From Methylibium sp. NZG (GTDB lineage Bacteria > Pseudomonadota > Gammaproteobacteria > Burkholderiales > Burkholderiaceae_C), in contig LGRD01000002.1 of assembly GCA_001263235.1 (NCBI GenBank), positions 434,001 through 498,000 on the forward strand: a DNA stretch of 64,000 nucleotides, in the 5' to 3' direction. The notes beneath the pieces were generated by a model, which was not told the DNA's origin, searched no databases, and was given only the letters and a program-made list of their open reading frames with translations. The position numbers and the translations under genes are program-made. Positions 48,804 to 62,282 of this stretch are shown here, one piece after another; position 1 is the stretch's first letter, and every line of letters starts with the position of its first letter.

Positions 48804-49790
48804 TCACCACACCAGCACCAGCTTGCCGATGTGCTGGTTGGACTCCATCAGTGCGTGGGCTTGCGCGGCCTCGCCGGGCGGGAACATCTTGTAGATCTCC
48901 GGCTTGATGCGGCCGGCTTCGATCCACGGCCACACCTTGGCGCGCAAGGCCTGCGCAATCGCGGCCTTGAACGCCACCGGGCGCGGGCGCAACGTCGAAC
49001 CGCTGATGGTGAGCCGGCGACGCAGCACCATGCCGGCGTCGAAAGTCGCGTCCACACCGCCTTGCACCGCGATGATGACGAGCCGGCCGTCTTCGGCCAG
49101 GCACTTCAGCTCGCGGGCGACGTAGGCACCTGCGACCATGTCGAGGATCACGTCGACACCGCGCTTGGCGGTGATGCGCTGCACCTCCTCGACGAAGTCC
49201 TTGTCGCGGTAGTTGATCGCATGGTCGGCGCCCAGCCGCACGCAGGCGGCGCACTTGTCGTCGCTGCCCGCGGTGGCGATCACCGTTGCGCCCGCCGCCT
49301 TGGCCATCTGGATCGCGGTGACGCCGATGCCGCTCGTGCCGCCCTGCACCAGGAAGGTCTCGCCCGGCTGCAGGCGCGCACGGTCGAACACGTTGGACCA
49401 CACGGTGAAGAAGGTCTCGGGCAGGCTCGCTGCTTGGGTATCGCTCAGCCCCGCCGGCACTGGCAGGCACTGCGCGATCGGCGCCACGCACAGCTCGGCA
49501 TAACCACCACCGGCCACCAGCGCACAAACGCGGTCGCCGATCTTGAAACCAGCCGCCGCCAACTCGGCCGCGTCGCATTGCGCAATGGTGCCGGCCACCT
49601 CGAGGCCGGGCAGGTCCGACGCCCCCGGCGGCACCGGGTACATGCCCTTGCGCTGCAACACGTCGGGCCGGTTCACGCCGGCCGCGGCCACGCGGATCAG
49701 CAACTCACCCGCGCCCGCGACCGGGTCGGGTCGCTCGGTCAGGCGCAGCACCTCCGGCGCGCCGTACGACGTGATCTCGACTGCTTTCAT
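48804..49790 (-). CDS. NAD(P)H-quinone oxidoreductase (zinc-free MDR family)
   Basis: 328 residues. GroES-like N-terminus with AAAGVNRPDVLQRKG and a Rossmann domain with VQGGTSGIGVTAIQMAKAAGATVIATAG, typical of PIG3/QOR-type medium-chain reductases without zinc. It reduces quinones with NADPH. It sits between pnp (20 bp) and tpiA, its usual place in Burkholderiales. Confidence 0.9.
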   Translation of the reverse strand: MKAVEITSYGAPEVLRLTERPDPVAGAGELLIRVAAAGVNRPDVLQRKGMYPVPPGASDLPGLEVAGTIAQCDAAELAAAGFKIGDRVCALVAGGGYAELCVAPIAQCLPVPAGLSDTQAASLPETFFTVWSNVFDRARLQPGETFLVQGGTSGIGVTAIQMAKAAGATVIATAGSDDKCAACVRLGADHAINYRDKDFVEEVQRITAKRGVDVILDMVAGAYVARELKCLAEDGRLVIIAVQGGVDATFDAGMVLRRRLTISGSTLRPRPVAFKAAIAQALRAKVWPWIEAGRIKPEIYKMFPPGEAAQAHALMESNQHIGKLVLVW

Positions 49791-49810
49791 CGCGTGCCTG
49801 CGCCGGTGCG

Positions 49811-51928
49811 TTACTCGTGGTGCGCCGGTTGCGCGTCGCGGTCGATCAGCGCCTTCATCGACAGCTTCACGCGGCCTTTCTCGTCGGTCTCCATCACCTT
49901 GACCTTGACGATCTGGCCTTCCTTCAGGAAGTCGGTCACCTTCTCGACCCGCTGGTGCGCAATCTGGCTGATGTGCAGCAGGCCGTCCTTGCCCGGCATC
50001 AGGTTCACGAGCGCGCCGAAGTCGAGAATCTTCGTGATCGGGCCTTCGTAGACCTTGCCCACTTCGACTTCCGCAGTGATCTCTTCGATGCGCTTCTTCG
50101 CGTAAGCGGCCTTCTCGCCGTCGGTCGAGGCGATCGTGATCGTGCCGTCTTCGCCGATGTCGATCGTGGTGCCGGTCTCCTCGGTCAGCGCGCGGATGGT
50201 GGCGCCGCCCTTGCCGATCACGTCGCGGATCTTCTCGGGGTTGATCTTCATCGAGTACAGGCGCGGGGCGAACTGCGACACCTCGGTGTTGGCGCTGCCC
50301 ATGGCCTCGACCATCTTCGACAGGATGTGCAAGCGCGCTTCCTTGGCCTGCGCCAGTGCGACCTGCATGATTTCCTTCGTGATGCCCTGGATCTTGATGT
50401 CCATTTGCAGCGCGGTGATGCCGGCGGTGGTGCCGGCCACCTTGAAGTCCATGTCGCCGAGGTGATCTTCGTCGCCCAGGATGTCGGTCAGCACCGCGAA
50501 ACGGTTGCCGTCCTTGATGAGGCCCATCGCGATGCCGGCCACGTGGGCCTTCAGCGGCACACCGGCGTCCATCAACGCGAGGCAGCCGCCGCAGACGGAG
50601 GCCATCGACGACGAACCATTCGACTCGGTGATCTCGGAGACCACGCGCATCGAGTACGGAAACTCGGCCTGGCTCGGCAACACCGCCACCAGCGCCCGCT
50701 TGGCCAGGCGGCCGTGGCCGATCTCGCGCCGCTTGGGTGTGCCCACGCGGCCGGTTTCGCCGGTGGCGAACGGAGGCATGTTGTAGTGCAGCATGAAGTG
50801 CTCGGTGAACTCACCGGCCAGCGCGTCGATGCGCTGCGAGTCGCGCGCGGTGCCCAGCGTGGCGGCGACCAGCGCCTGCGTTTCGCCACGGGTGAACAGC
50901 GCCGAGCCGTGCACGCGCGGCAGCACGCTGTTGCGGATTTCGATCTGGCGCACGGTGCGCGTGTCGCGCCCGTCGATGCGCGGCTCGCCCGACAGAATCT
51001 GGCTGCGCACGATCTTGGCTTCGATGTCGAACAGCACGTTGTCGAGTAGCACTTTGTCGAAGGCGGTGCCTTCGGCTTCGAGTGCCTTCACCGTGGCCGC
51101 GGTCACTGCGCGGGTGGCCTGCGTGCGGGCCTGCTTGGAGCGGATCTGGTAAGCGTCGCGCAGCGGCTGCTCGGCCAGCGCGCCGACCTTGGCGATGAAC
51201 GGCTCGTTCTTGGCGGCGGCGGTCCAGTCCCAGGCGGGTTTTCCGGCATCGCGCACCAGCTCGTTGATCGCCTTGATCGCGATGTTGCCCTGCTCATGGC
51301 CGAACACCACACCGCCGAGCATGACTTCTTCCGTCAGTTGCTGCGCTTCCGATTCGACCATCAACACAGCGGCTTCGGTGCCGGCGACGATCAGGTCCAT
51401 CGTCGAGTCGAGCAATTGCGTCTTGCCCGGGTTGAGCACGTACTGGCCGTTGACGTAGCCCACGCGCGCCGCGCCGATCGGACCGTTGAACGGGATGCCT
51501 GAGATCGCCAGCGCGGCGCTCGAGCCGATCAGCGCGGCGATGTCGGCCGAGACTTCAGGGTTCAGCGACAGCACGTGCACGACGACCTGCACCTCGTTGT
51601 AGAAGCCTTCCGGGAACAGCGGGCGCAGCGGCCGGTCGATCAGGCGCGAGGTGAGCGTCTCGAGCTCGCTCGGGCGGCCTTCGCGCTTGAAGAAGCTGCC
51701 GGGGATCTTGCCGGCGGCGTAGGTCTTCTCGATGTAGTCGACCGTCAGCGGGAAGAAGTCCTGGCCGGGCTTGGCGCTCTTGGCCGCGACGACGGTCGCG
51801 AGCACCACGGTGTCTTCGATGTTGACGATGACGGCGCCGCCCGACTGGCGTGCGATTTCGCCGGTCTCAAGAATGACCTTGTGCTGGCCCCATTGGAAGG
51901 TCTTGGTGACTTTGTTGAACATGCTCAT
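49811..51928 (-). CDS. pnp: Polyribonucleotide nucleotidyltransferase
   Basis: 705 residues. Two RNase PH domains, then a KH domain ([17 protein letters not shown]) and an S1 domain ([32 protein letters not shown]), the standard PNPase layout. It degrades RNA 3' to 5' with phosphate and works in the degradosome. 223 bp after rpsO, with a hairpin in the gap that probably governs its expression. Confidence 0.97.
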   Translation of the reverse strand: MSMFNKVTKTFQWGQHKVILETGEIARQSGGAVIVNIEDTVVLATVVAAKSAKPGQDFFPLTVDYIEKTYAAGKIPGSFFKREGRPSELETLTSRLIDRPLRPLFPEGFYNEVQVVVHVLSLNPEVSADIAALIGSSAALAISGIPFNGPIGAARVGYVNGQYVLNPGKTQLLDSTMDLIVAGTEAAVLMVESEAQQLTEEVMLGGVVFGHEQGNIAIKAINELVRDAGKPAWDWTAAAKNEPFIAKVGALAEQPLRDAYQIRSKQARTQATRAVTAATVKALEAEGTAFDKVLLDNVLFDIEAKIVRSQILSGEPRIDGRDTRTVRQIEIRNSVLPRVHGSALFTRGETQALVAATLGTARDSQRIDALAGEFTEHFMLHYNMPPFATGETGRVGTPKRREIGHGRLAKRALVAVLPSQAEFPYSMRVVSEITESNGSSSMASVCGGCLALMDAGVPLKAHVAGIAMGLIKDGNRFAVLTDILGDEDHLGDMDFKVAGTTAGITALQMDIKIQGITKEIMQVALAQAKEARLHILSKMVEAMGSANTEVSQFAPRLYSMKINPEKIRDVIGKGGATIRALTEETGTTIDIGEDGTITIASTDGEKAAYAKKRIEEITAEVEVGKVYEGPITKILDFGALVNLMPGKDGLLHISQIAHQRVEKVTDFLKEGQIVKVKVMETDEKGRVKLSMKALIDRDAQPAHHE

Positions 51929-52102
51929 GCGTCTTTCTCCGGTGGATGACGGGCGCCTTCAGGGTGGCAGCCCAGACCTGGAACGCGGAACTCGTCGGCG
52001 GGATGCCATTCCAGTGCTGCTCTGCACCGCAGAGCATCGATGGAATGACACAGCAGCGCCAGCGCGTCCTTGTTGCCGATGGATGGAACGACCCAAAAGC
52101 GA

Positions 52103-52135
52103 AGAGCCTGTGCTGGCAACGTCCAGACAGGCTCT
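52103..52135 (-). promoter_or_regulatory. rpsO-pnp intergenic hairpin
   Basis: AGAGCCTGT (52103-52111) pairs with ACAGGCTCT (52127-52135), with an inner CTGG/CCAG extension, giving about 13 bp of stem. On the minus strand it is followed by TCGCTTTTGGG, a poor T-run. It may be a partial terminator after rpsO or an RNase III processing site that limits pnp, as in the rpsO-pnp operon of enteric bacteria; which one is an inference. Confidence 0.6.
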
Positions 52136-52151
52136 CGTGCTTTCGTGCCGA

Positions 52152-52421
52152 CTACTTGCGCAAGCCCAGCTTCTGGATCAGCGCGGTGTAACGCTCGGCG
52201 TCACGGTCTTTCAGGTAGGCCAGCAGGCTCTTGCGCCGGTTGACCATCTTGAGCAGGCCGCGGCGACCGTGGTGGTCCTTCAAGTGGGTCTTGAAGTGCG
52301 GTGTCAGCTCGTTGATGCGGTCGGTCAGCAGCGCGACCTGGACTTCCGGCGAGCCGGTGTCGTTGGTGCTGCGTGCGTTGGCCTTGACGATCTCGGCCTT
52401 GTGGGTGGTGGTTGCGGTCAT
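52152..52421 (-). CDS. rpsO: 30S ribosomal protein S15
   Basis: 89 residues from ATG 52421. The family core [50 protein letters not shown] is intact; quoted positions about 22-72. It binds 16S rRNA early in 30S assembly. First gene of the rpsO-pnp-qor-tpiA-secG cluster; its promoter should lie in 52422-52616. Confidence 0.97.
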   Translation of the reverse strand: MTATTTHKAEIVKANARSTNDTGSPEVQVALLTDRINELTPHFKTHLKDHHGRRGLLKMVNRRKSLLAYLKDRDAERYTALIQKLGLRK

Positions 52422-52616
52422 GACTCTCGATTTCCTGTGGAATGAAACCGAGCCACCCCGGCCGGCCATGGTTGCCATGACGTGCCGAGATGCCGCGGTT
52501 TCGATTGCTCTTCACTTGCGGTCGCCGGTGAAACCGACCTGCGCCGTGCTTGTCTAGCTTTTCAGCCTTGCCGCTGATCGATGTCCCGTGACGCCGCGTC
52601 AGCCAAAGCCTTGGAA

Positions 52617-53792
52617 TTATAGCCTGACCATCGCAGCCAGCCGCTGCACACCGTCGCTCAGCCGCGTGGGGTCCTTCGAAGCAAAGCACCACCGCAGCCA
52701 GCCCTCGGCTTCGGGCCCGAAGGCCACGCCCGGCGCCAGCCCGAGCCCCGCCTCGGCGACCAACCGCTTCGCGAAGGCGAGCGAGTCGTTCTGCCCTTCA
52801 ACGCGGAAGAACGCGTACATGCCGCCTTCGGGCACCGCCACCTGCACGCCCGGCAGCGCGGCGAGCTGTGGCAGCAAGGTGTCGCGGCAGGCGCGCAAGC
52901 GCTGCACCAGGCCGGGCACAAAGCCCGCCGCGCCCTGCAGCCCGGCCAGTCCGGCACGCTGCACGAACACCGGCGCGCACGAGGTGTTGTACTCGATCAG
53001 CTTGCCGACGGCCTCGGTGAGCGACGGCGGCACCACCAGCCAACCCAGTCGCCAGCCCGTCATCAGGAAGCTCTTGGAGAAGCTGTGCGCGACGACGAGC
53101 CGGTCGTCGGGCTCGGCCACATCGAGAAAGCTCGGCGCGCAAGTCGAGGCACCGCCAACCGCGGCCACATCGGCAGTGCCGAAGTGAATCCGCTCGTAGA
53201 CCTCGTCCGCGACGACCCAGGTGCCGGTGCGCCGGCAATGGTCGAGGATCGTCTGCTGCTCGGCGCGGCTCAGCGTCCAGCCGGTCGGATTGTTCGGCGC
53301 GTTGACCACCAGCACCCGCGTGCGCGGCGTCACGGCTTCGAGCAGGCGGGCCATGTCGAGCCGCCACGCACCCCCTTCGGCTTTGAGCGACACCCGCACC
53401 ACCTGCGCGCCCAGGATCGCCGGCTGCGCCGTCAGGTTCGGCCACACCGGCACCACGACCACCACCTCGTCGCCCGGCCCGGCAAGCGCTTGCATGGCGA
53501 GCATCAACGCGTTGACGCCCGACGACGTGATGGCAATGCGCTGCGCCGACACCGGGCGGTGCAATCCGCTGGTGTAGTCGGCCACCGCCTGGCGCAACTC
53601 GGGCAGGCCGAGGTTGTGCGAGTAGAACGTTTCACCGTCCTGGATCGAGCGCGTGGCGGCGTCGCGGATGAACGCTGGCGTCGGCTCGTCGCTCTCGCCG
53701 AACCAGAACGCGAGCACGTCGCTGCGGCCCATCGCGGCGTTGGCGACCTCGCGGATCTTCGAGCCGGGGAGTTGTTGGATGGCGGTTCTCAT
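52617..53792 (-). CDS. PLP-dependent aminotransferase, class I/II
   Basis: 391 residues from ATG 53792, which overlaps the tsaD stop by 4 bp (ATGA). Fold-type I aminotransferase: [13 protein letters not shown] in [10 protein letters not shown] and Schiff-base lysine in [17 protein letters not shown]. Substrate specificity is not evident; it resembles aspartate/aromatic or alanine-type enzymes. Co-transcribed with tsaD. Confidence 0.88.
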   Translation of the reverse strand: MRTAIQQLPGSKIREVANAAMGRSDVLAFWFGESDEPTPAFIRDAATRSIQDGETFYSHNLGLPELRQAVADYTSGLHRPVSAQRIAITSSGVNALMLAMQALAGPGDEVVVVVPVWPNLTAQPAILGAQVVRVSLKAEGGAWRLDMARLLEAVTPRTRVLVVNAPNNPTGWTLSRAEQQTILDHCRRTGTWVVADEVYERIHFGTADVAAVGGASTCAPSFLDVAEPDDRLVVAHSFSKSFLMTGWRLGWLVVPPSLTEAVGKLIEYNTSCAPVFVQRAGLAGLQGAAGFVPGLVQRLRACRDTLLPQLAALPGVQVAVPEGGMYAFFRVEGQNDSLAFAKRLVAEAGLGLAPGVAFGPEAEGWLRWCFASKDPTRLSDGVQRLAAMVRL

Positions 53793-54829
53793 GTCGTGGC
53801 TTCTGCCGTCAGGGGCCAGCGTGGGAGCACGCTGAACGCGTAGTCGAAAGACGCCTGGCTGGCGTTGCATTGCAGCCGCATCGCCGCGGCCAGCGCAATC
53901 ATCGCGCCGTTGTCGGTGCACAGCGCCAGCTCGGGGTAGTGCACGCGCACCTGGCGCTTGCGGCACTCGGCGTCGAGCTGCTCGCGCAGCCGCGCGTTCG
54001 CGCCGACGCCACCGGCCACGACGATGCGCGTGAGGCCGGTGTCGCGCAACGCCTGCAGCGACTTGCGCACCAGCACGTCGACGATCGCCTGCTGCGTCGA
54101 TGCCGCGAGGTGCGCCTTGTCCTGCTCGCAGACGTTGCTGCCGAGTTTCATCAACTGCGTGCGCACCGCCGTCTTGAGGCCGGCGAACGAAAAGTCGAGG
54201 TTGCCGCTGTGCAGCAGCGGGCGGGGCAGCGCGAACGCGGTCGGGTCGCCGAACTCGGCCAACCGAGCCAACGCTGGGCCGCCCGGGTAGCCCAAGCCCA
54301 TCAGCTTGGCCGATTTGTCGAAAGCCTCACCCGCCGCATCATCGATCGATTCACCGAGCAGCGTGTATTCGCCCACCGCATCGACGCGCATCAACTGCGT
54401 GTGTCCGCCCGACACCAGCAGCGCGACGAACGGAAACGCCGGCGGGTCGGCGGACAGGAACGGCGACAGCAGGTGGCCTTCCAGGTGGTGAATGCCGATC
54501 ACCGGCCTCGCCAGCGCAGCCGCGAGCGAACACGCCACACCAGCGCCGACCAGCAAGGCACCAGCCAGGCCCGGGCCACGCGTGTAGGCCACCACGTCGA
54601 TGTCGGCCAGCGACGCGCCGGCCTGCACCAGCACCTGACGGGTCAGCGGCAGCACCCGCCGGATGTGGTCGCGCGAGGCCAACTCGGGCACCACGCCGCC
54701 GTAGGCCTGGTGCATGTCTGCCTGGCTGTGCAGCGCGTGCGCGAGCAACGTGGGCGTGCCTGCGGCGGTGGCTCGCACGAGCGCCACGCCGGTTTCGTCG
54801 CACGATGATTCGATACCCAAAACATTCAT
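53789..54829 (-). CDS. tsaD: tRNA N6-adenosine threonylcarbamoyltransferase
   Basis: 346 residues beginning [17 protein letters not shown]. Metal-binding histidines in [12 protein letters not shown] and the ASKHA-type motif VSGGHTQLM are present. With TsaB, TsaE and TsaC it makes the t6A37 modification of ANN-decoding tRNAs. The 166 bp before the peptide exporter hold imperfect GGCGCGAC repeats and no gene. Confidence 0.97.
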   Translation of the reverse strand: MNVLGIESSCDETGVALVRATAAGTPTLLAHALHSQADMHQAYGGVVPELASRDHIRRVLPLTRQVLVQAGASLADIDVVAYTRGPGLAGALLVGAGVACSLAAALARPVIGIHHLEGHLLSPFLSADPPAFPFVALLVSGGHTQLMRVDAVGEYTLLGESIDDAAGEAFDKSAKLMGLGYPGGPALARLAEFGDPTAFALPRPLLHSGNLDFSFAGLKTAVRTQLMKLGSNVCEQDKAHLAASTQQAIVDVLVRKSLQALRDTGLTRIVVAGGVGANARLREQLDAECRKRQVRVHYPELALCTDNGAMIALAAAMRLQCNASQASFDYAFSVLPRWPLTAEATT

Positions 54830-54995
54830 CAGGCGAGTGTAGGGCGGCCTCCGCCGCGTCCTGCTCGTGCCGCCGATCGACGCTGCTCGCCGTGCGTGTC
54901 GCTTTCGAGCGGCTTCCGAGAGAAGGCGGCGCGACTTCTGCGCAACAAAAGACGGCGCGACGTTGGCGCAGCAGCAGCGCGACTTCAGCGCCGCA

Positions 54996-57136
<2,141 letters not shown>

Positions 57137-57140
<4 letters not shown>

Positions 57141-58390
57141 ACCCGGCTCGCAACGCCGAGCACCGGCTCGAAGAGCCATTCGATCAGGCGACGCCGGTCG
57201 AGCAGTACATCGGCATCCATCTGCATGCCAGGCGCCAGTGGCTGCGGCTGCCCGTACGCGCTGACGCTCTGCTGATCAAGGGCCACGGTGATGCGGTAGA
57301 GCGGCTCGCCCGCGCCGCCCCCGACCGACGCCAACCCCACCAACTCACTTGCCTGCAATGGCGAGCGCGACACCTGCAGCACCCTGCCCGACTGGTGGCC
57401 GAACTTCTGGTACGGGAAGGCCTGGTACCGCAACAGCACCGGCTGATCCGGCCGAACGAATCCGACTGCGCTCGATGGCGCATACAGGTGCGCCTGCAGG
57501 CTCGCACTGGAGGGCAACAGGCTGGCCAGCGCCGAAGCCGCGTTGACGCTCTGCCCCGCCTCGGCCAGCACGGCAGTGACCGTTCCATCCTGCGGGGCAC
57601 GCAACACGATGCGCCGGCCGGTTTCTGTCTCGGCCACCTGCTGCGCGATCGAGGCGATATCGCGTTCGATCTCGCCCTGCAGCGCCTGCGCCTGCAAAGG
57701 CAGTTCGCGGCGTTGTGCCTGCAGGTTGCCGATCTCTCGTTGGTGAACGGTGCGCTGGCGCTCCAGGCCCTGCAACTGGGCGCGAATGGCCAGCACTTCT
57801 TCGGCCTTGGTCTGCACCTGCGCGGGCGACACGAAGTTCTCGGCCTTCAGCGACTCCAGACGCAACTGCGCCTGTTGCGCCAGCGTCAGCCTCTGCTGCT
57901 GCAGTTGCACCTCCGAATCCATCTGCGCCAGTTCGCGGCGCATCGCTTCCATCTGCCGGTCCAGCGCTGCAGAGCGGGTCAACTCCAGTTGCTGCTGCTG
58001 CCGCGCGGCCCCTTGCAGGCTGCGCTCGCGCGCGGCAAGACTGCTCTTGACTGCGGCTTGCGTCTCGCCCGTGAGCGCAGCCTGCTCGACGCCGAGCACG
58101 AACATCACGTCGCCCTGGCGCACCACCCGCCCTTCGCTGGCGTGGCTCTCCAGCACCGTCGCTGTCTGCGGTGCGATCAGGCGGATCACGCCTCGGTCGG
58201 GCACCAGAAACCCGCTGACGCGCGCCTTGCGGGTGTATTCGCCCAAAGCAAGGAAGGCCCCGATGCACAGGGCCGCAGCGACTGCCAGCGCGGTCAGCAA
58301 CGTGAACGACAGCGGACGGACGAGTCGCACGCCGCCCAAGCCGTTGCGATGCGGGTCTTCAAGTACCTCTGCGCGAAACAGGGTGGCCAT
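57137..58390 (-). CDS. HlyD-family adaptor of the peptide exporter
   Basis: 417 residues from ATG 58390 (GTG 58396 is an alternative). One membrane helix (about 28-50), two short lipoyl half-motifs (IAPQTATVLESHASEGRVVRQGDVMF and LRAPQDGTVTAVLAEAGQSV) separated by a long coiled coil (about 105-245), and a C-terminal barrel ending near the membrane. This is the CvaA/RaxA-type adaptor that links a C39 exporter to an outer-membrane channel. 46 bp after the peptide gene. No TolC-like gene is nearby. Confidence 0.92.
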
Positions 58391-58436
58391 GCGCACGAAC
58401 CTTTAGTGGGCAGGTGCGTGGACCACGTGACTGGCG

Positions 58437-58586
58437 CTACCAGCCCTTCACAGGCAGCGAAGTGCCCCCTGCCACTTGCTTGAGCGCCGTGCTGTCGAGC
58501 GGCACCGGCCGCGCAGCGCCCAACTTGGTCGGTTGCTTCGGCTTGGCGATTGATGCCGGAAGGGATGTCTGACGAAGCTGCTTCAT
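58437..58586 (-). CDS. Double-glycine leader peptide (putative signal or bacteriocin)
   Basis: A 49-residue product beginning MKQLRQTSLPAS and ending in TSLPVKGW. Residues 30-41, LDSTALKQVAGG, fit the double-glycine leader consensus LSxxELxxIxGG, so C39 cleavage would release the eight-residue core TSLPVKGW. AGGAG lies six bases before the ATG at 58586; TAG closes the gene at 58437-58439. The tetrad TSLP occurs in both leader (7-10) and core (42-45). The gene directly precedes the adaptor and exporter and lies downstream of a lux-box-like site. No modification enzyme is adjacent. A signal or a bacteriocin are both possible; the role is inferred. Confidence 0.8.
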   Translation of the reverse strand: MKQLRQTSLPASIAKPKQPTKLGAARPVPLDSTALKQVAGGTSLPVKGW

Positions 58587-58660
58587 GTATTGCTCCTGTT
58601 TGTGAAAGTGCACGCGAATTGGCGTACAAGTTCATTCGAGCAAATGCGGAGCCGCCGCGT

Positions 58661-58680
58661 AACTGTCAGTTCTTACAGGA
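58661..58680 (-). promoter_or_regulatory. lux-box-like operator before the peptide gene
   Basis: Minus strand core CTGTAAGAACTGACAG, i.e. CTG-N10-CAG with the spacing of the classical 20-bp lux box, 75 bp before the peptide ATG. Six bases (CTGTAA) and the distal CAG match the second box at 59528-59547. A promoter with the box near -42 would give a short leader; no clear -10 is seen. Confidence 0.6.
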
Positions 58681-58691
58681 TCGCGACTGGG

Positions 58692-58707
58692 AAAAGGGCT
58701 TGCGCCC
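58692..58707 (-). terminator. Weak terminator after luxR
   Basis: On the minus strand GGGC-GCAA-GCCC is followed by TTTT: a 4-bp stem with a GNRA tetraloop, 50 bp past the luxR stop and just before the lux box. It suggests the peptide operon has its own promoter. The stem is short and an alternative GCCCG/CGGGC pairing competes. Confidence 0.4.
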
Positions 58708-58757
58708 GCCGCCGGGCTAAGAGGCCGCTGGTGTCGCGGAGGGAGTGCGGCGCAGAC

Positions 58758-59471
58758 TCAGCCGATCAAGCCAAGGCGCAACGCCTTCAGCACGGCCTGA
58801 TGCTTGTTGACGCAACCCAACTTGTGCATTGCATTGTTGACATGCAACACCGCTGTCCTCTCGCTGATTCCCAGCAAGGCGCCAACCTCCCAGGCCGTCT
58901 TGCCTTCCATCGTCCAGCGCAGCGCCTCAAGCTCGCGTGGCGTCATCGAAGGCGCGGCCGCGTTGACTGGCGAAGGCGTCAGGATTCGCAGCGCGGCCTC
59001 TTGCGCATGGACGGCAAAGAGCTGCAGATCTGCCACCACCCGTGTCAATTCGCCTGGGTCCGGTGGCACCGGTTGGTCGCGGTCCACGCCCAGAATGAAG
59101 TGCCGGCCCTCGGGCATGTGCAGCGCAAGGGCAATTCCGTTTCGGTAGCCGAAGCGTGCCTGCTCCTCCCAGCGTCCACCTTGTCCGCTGCGCACGTAGG
59201 TGTCCTGATCCCAGATGATCGGAACGCTTTGCCGCTTGCAGTGTTGCGCCACCGGGTCTTGGCGCCAGTTCTCCGGCTTCTCGAAGGCATCTCGGTAAGC
59301 GTCAGGCGTGTTGTCGACCGCGATGAACTCCGCATCGCCGAGGAAGTGGTCAACGACAAGCGTCGCCGCGACGGTCTCGAAGCCCAGCCGCCTCGCAAAC
59401 CCCACCACCTCGGACTGAAATTCGTCCCGTGTGCGGCTTTGCAATACCGACGTGAATCCAGCCTGAAGCAT
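58758..59471 (-). CDS. LuxR-family regulator with autoinducer-binding domain
   Basis: 237 residues from ATG 59471, with GAGGG five bases upstream. The N-terminal autoinducer-binding domain (about 15-165) keeps the conserved DP pair (in WRQDPV), the tryptophan of PIIWDQ and the glycine of YRNGIA. Counting back from DP, the two residues that are usually W57 and Y61 appear to be Y and F. The C-terminal GerE helix-turn-helix (about 172-237) is LTPRE-like (MTPRELEALRWTMEGKTAWEVGALLGISERT). No luxI is in the window, so it is a candidate LuxR solo. It probably controls the adjacent peptide operon. Confidence 0.9.
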   Translation of the reverse strand: MLQAGFTSVLQSRTRDEFQSEVVGFARRLGFETVAATLVVDHFLGDAEFIAVDNTPDAYRDAFEKPENWRQDPVAQHCKRQSVPIIWDQDTYVRSGQGGRWEEQARFGYRNGIALALHMPEGRHFILGVDRDQPVPPDPGELTRVVADLQLFAVHAQEAALRILTPSPVNAAAPSMTPRELEALRWTMEGKTAWEVGALLGISERTAVLHVNNAMHKLGCVNKHQAVLKALRLGLIG

Positions 59472-59527
59472 TCAGCCCTCAACGCGCAACGTGAACTCCG
59501 GCAACCACAGACCGCCGCGTCGCCGCA

Positions 59528-59547
59528 TCCTGACAAGGTTTACAGAT
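59528..59547. promoter_or_regulatory. lux-box-like operator before luxR
   Basis: Minus-strand core CTGTAAACCTTGTCAG, again CTG-N10-CAG. It is 57 bp before the luxR ATG (minus) and 75 bp before the ATG of the plus-strand gene at 59622, so it could serve either direction or both. Eleven of 16 core positions match the other box. Confidence 0.55.
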
Positions 59548-59621
59548 GGCATGCTCAAGGCGCCTCGCCACACTTCGCGAACGCTTGAGCACCTCGTCCA
59601 CTGCCCCAACCCCGACCTCGA

Positions 59622-60020
59622 ATGATCCCCGCCTGGATAGTCTTCGCGTGGCCGCCTGTATTGTGGCAGGCCAGTGCTGCGCTCGACCTGCAGCTCGTCC
59701 ATTTGGGCACGCGTGTGTTGACCTTCGGCGACCGCTCCGGCCCGTGCAGCGGCCAGACGCTCTGGGGCGACGCTTCGTCGGACCGCTCGGCCGGCGTGGC
59801 CTGGGACTGGGTGCAGATCCAGCGCGGGGTCGTGGCCATCGCCGATCCGCTCGGCCTGATCACCAACCTGCAACTGCTGGACGCCGACGGCGAGGCCCTG
59901 TCGGCCACGCAAGTTGCGATTCGCCTGAACGAGATCGTGCACGACCTGCCGTGGCAGGGAGAAGTGCAACGCGCGCTGGCGACGTCCGAGCCCAGTTCGC
60001 CGGCCTCAGACAGCGCCTGA
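59622..60020 (+). CDS. Hypothetical protein
   Basis: 132 residues from ATG 59622. GC-rich third positions throughout argue that it is a real gene rather than a chance frame. Visible features: LVHLGTRVLTFGDRSGPCSGQTLWGD and LGLITNLQLLDADGEALSATQVAIRLNEIVHDLPW; no signal peptide of standard form, though the first 20 residues are hydrophobic. No family recognised. Divergent from luxR with a lux-box-like site between them, so it might belong to the same regulon; equally it may be part of the neighbourhood of fdx. Confidence 0.65.
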   Translation: MIPAWIVFAWPPVLWQASAALDLQLVHLGTRVLTFGDRSGPCSGQTLWGDASSDRSAGVAWDWVQIQRGVVAIADPLGLITNLQLLDADGEALSATQVAIRLNEIVHDLPWQGEVQRALATSEPSSPASDSA

Positions 60021-60052
60021 GGCAGCACCCGCATTCGAGCCTCAGTGCTTTT
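60017..60052 (+). terminator. Plus-strand terminator overlapping fdx stop
   Basis: CTGAGGC (60017-60023) pairs with GCCTCAG (60039-60045), followed by TGCTTTT. It begins at the stop of the hypothetical gene and covers the fdx stop on the other strand. Seven-bp perfect stem with a 15-base loop. Confidence 0.5.
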
Positions 60053-60380
60053 CCTTGGCATGGTTGACCGAATAGCGAGGTATCTCGACGGTCACGTCCT
60101 GCTGAGCCAGGATCGCCTGGCACGACAGGCGCGACGTGGGCTCCAGACCCCACGCGCGGTCGAGCAGGTCTTCTTCGATCTCGTCGATCTCGCCGAACGA
60201 CTCGAAGCCCTCACGCACCACCACATGGCAGGTGGTGCAGGCCGCGCTCATCTCGCAAGCGTGTTCGATTTCGATGTGGTTGTCCAGCAGCGCTTCGCAG
60301 ACCGACGTGCCGGGCGGTGCGCTGATTTCGGCGCCGCTCGGGCAGTACTCGGGATGGGGCAGGATCTTGATGACGGGCAT
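60042..60380 (-). CDS. fdx: ISC-type 2Fe-2S ferredoxin
   Basis: 112 residues from ATG 60380. The cluster ligands are in CEMSAACTTCHVVV (CX5CX2C) and the distal cysteine in SRLSCQAI. It supplies electrons for cluster assembly on IscU. Last gene of the isc operon; 16 bp after hscA. Confidence 0.96.
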   Translation of the reverse strand: MPVIKILPHPEYCPSGAEISAPPGTSVCEALLDNHIEIEHACEMSAACTTCHVVVREGFESFGEIDEIEEDLLDRAWGLEPTSRLSCQAILAQQDVTVEIPRYSVNHAKEKH

Positions 60381-60396
60381 GCTCTTGCCTCTTGCC

Positions 60397-62265
<1,869 letters not shown>

Positions 62266-62282
62266 GGAGCTTCGTCGGGAAG

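Noticed and set aside
54830-54995. A gene between tsaD and the peptide exporter
   Set aside because: The 166 bp contain imperfect GGCGCGAC repeats but no frame with a convincing start and ribosome-binding site.
58587-60020. A luxI gene or a second double-glycine peptide near luxR
   Set aside because: No LuxI-like protein and no further short frame with a ribosome-binding site and GG motif was found in this interval on either strand.
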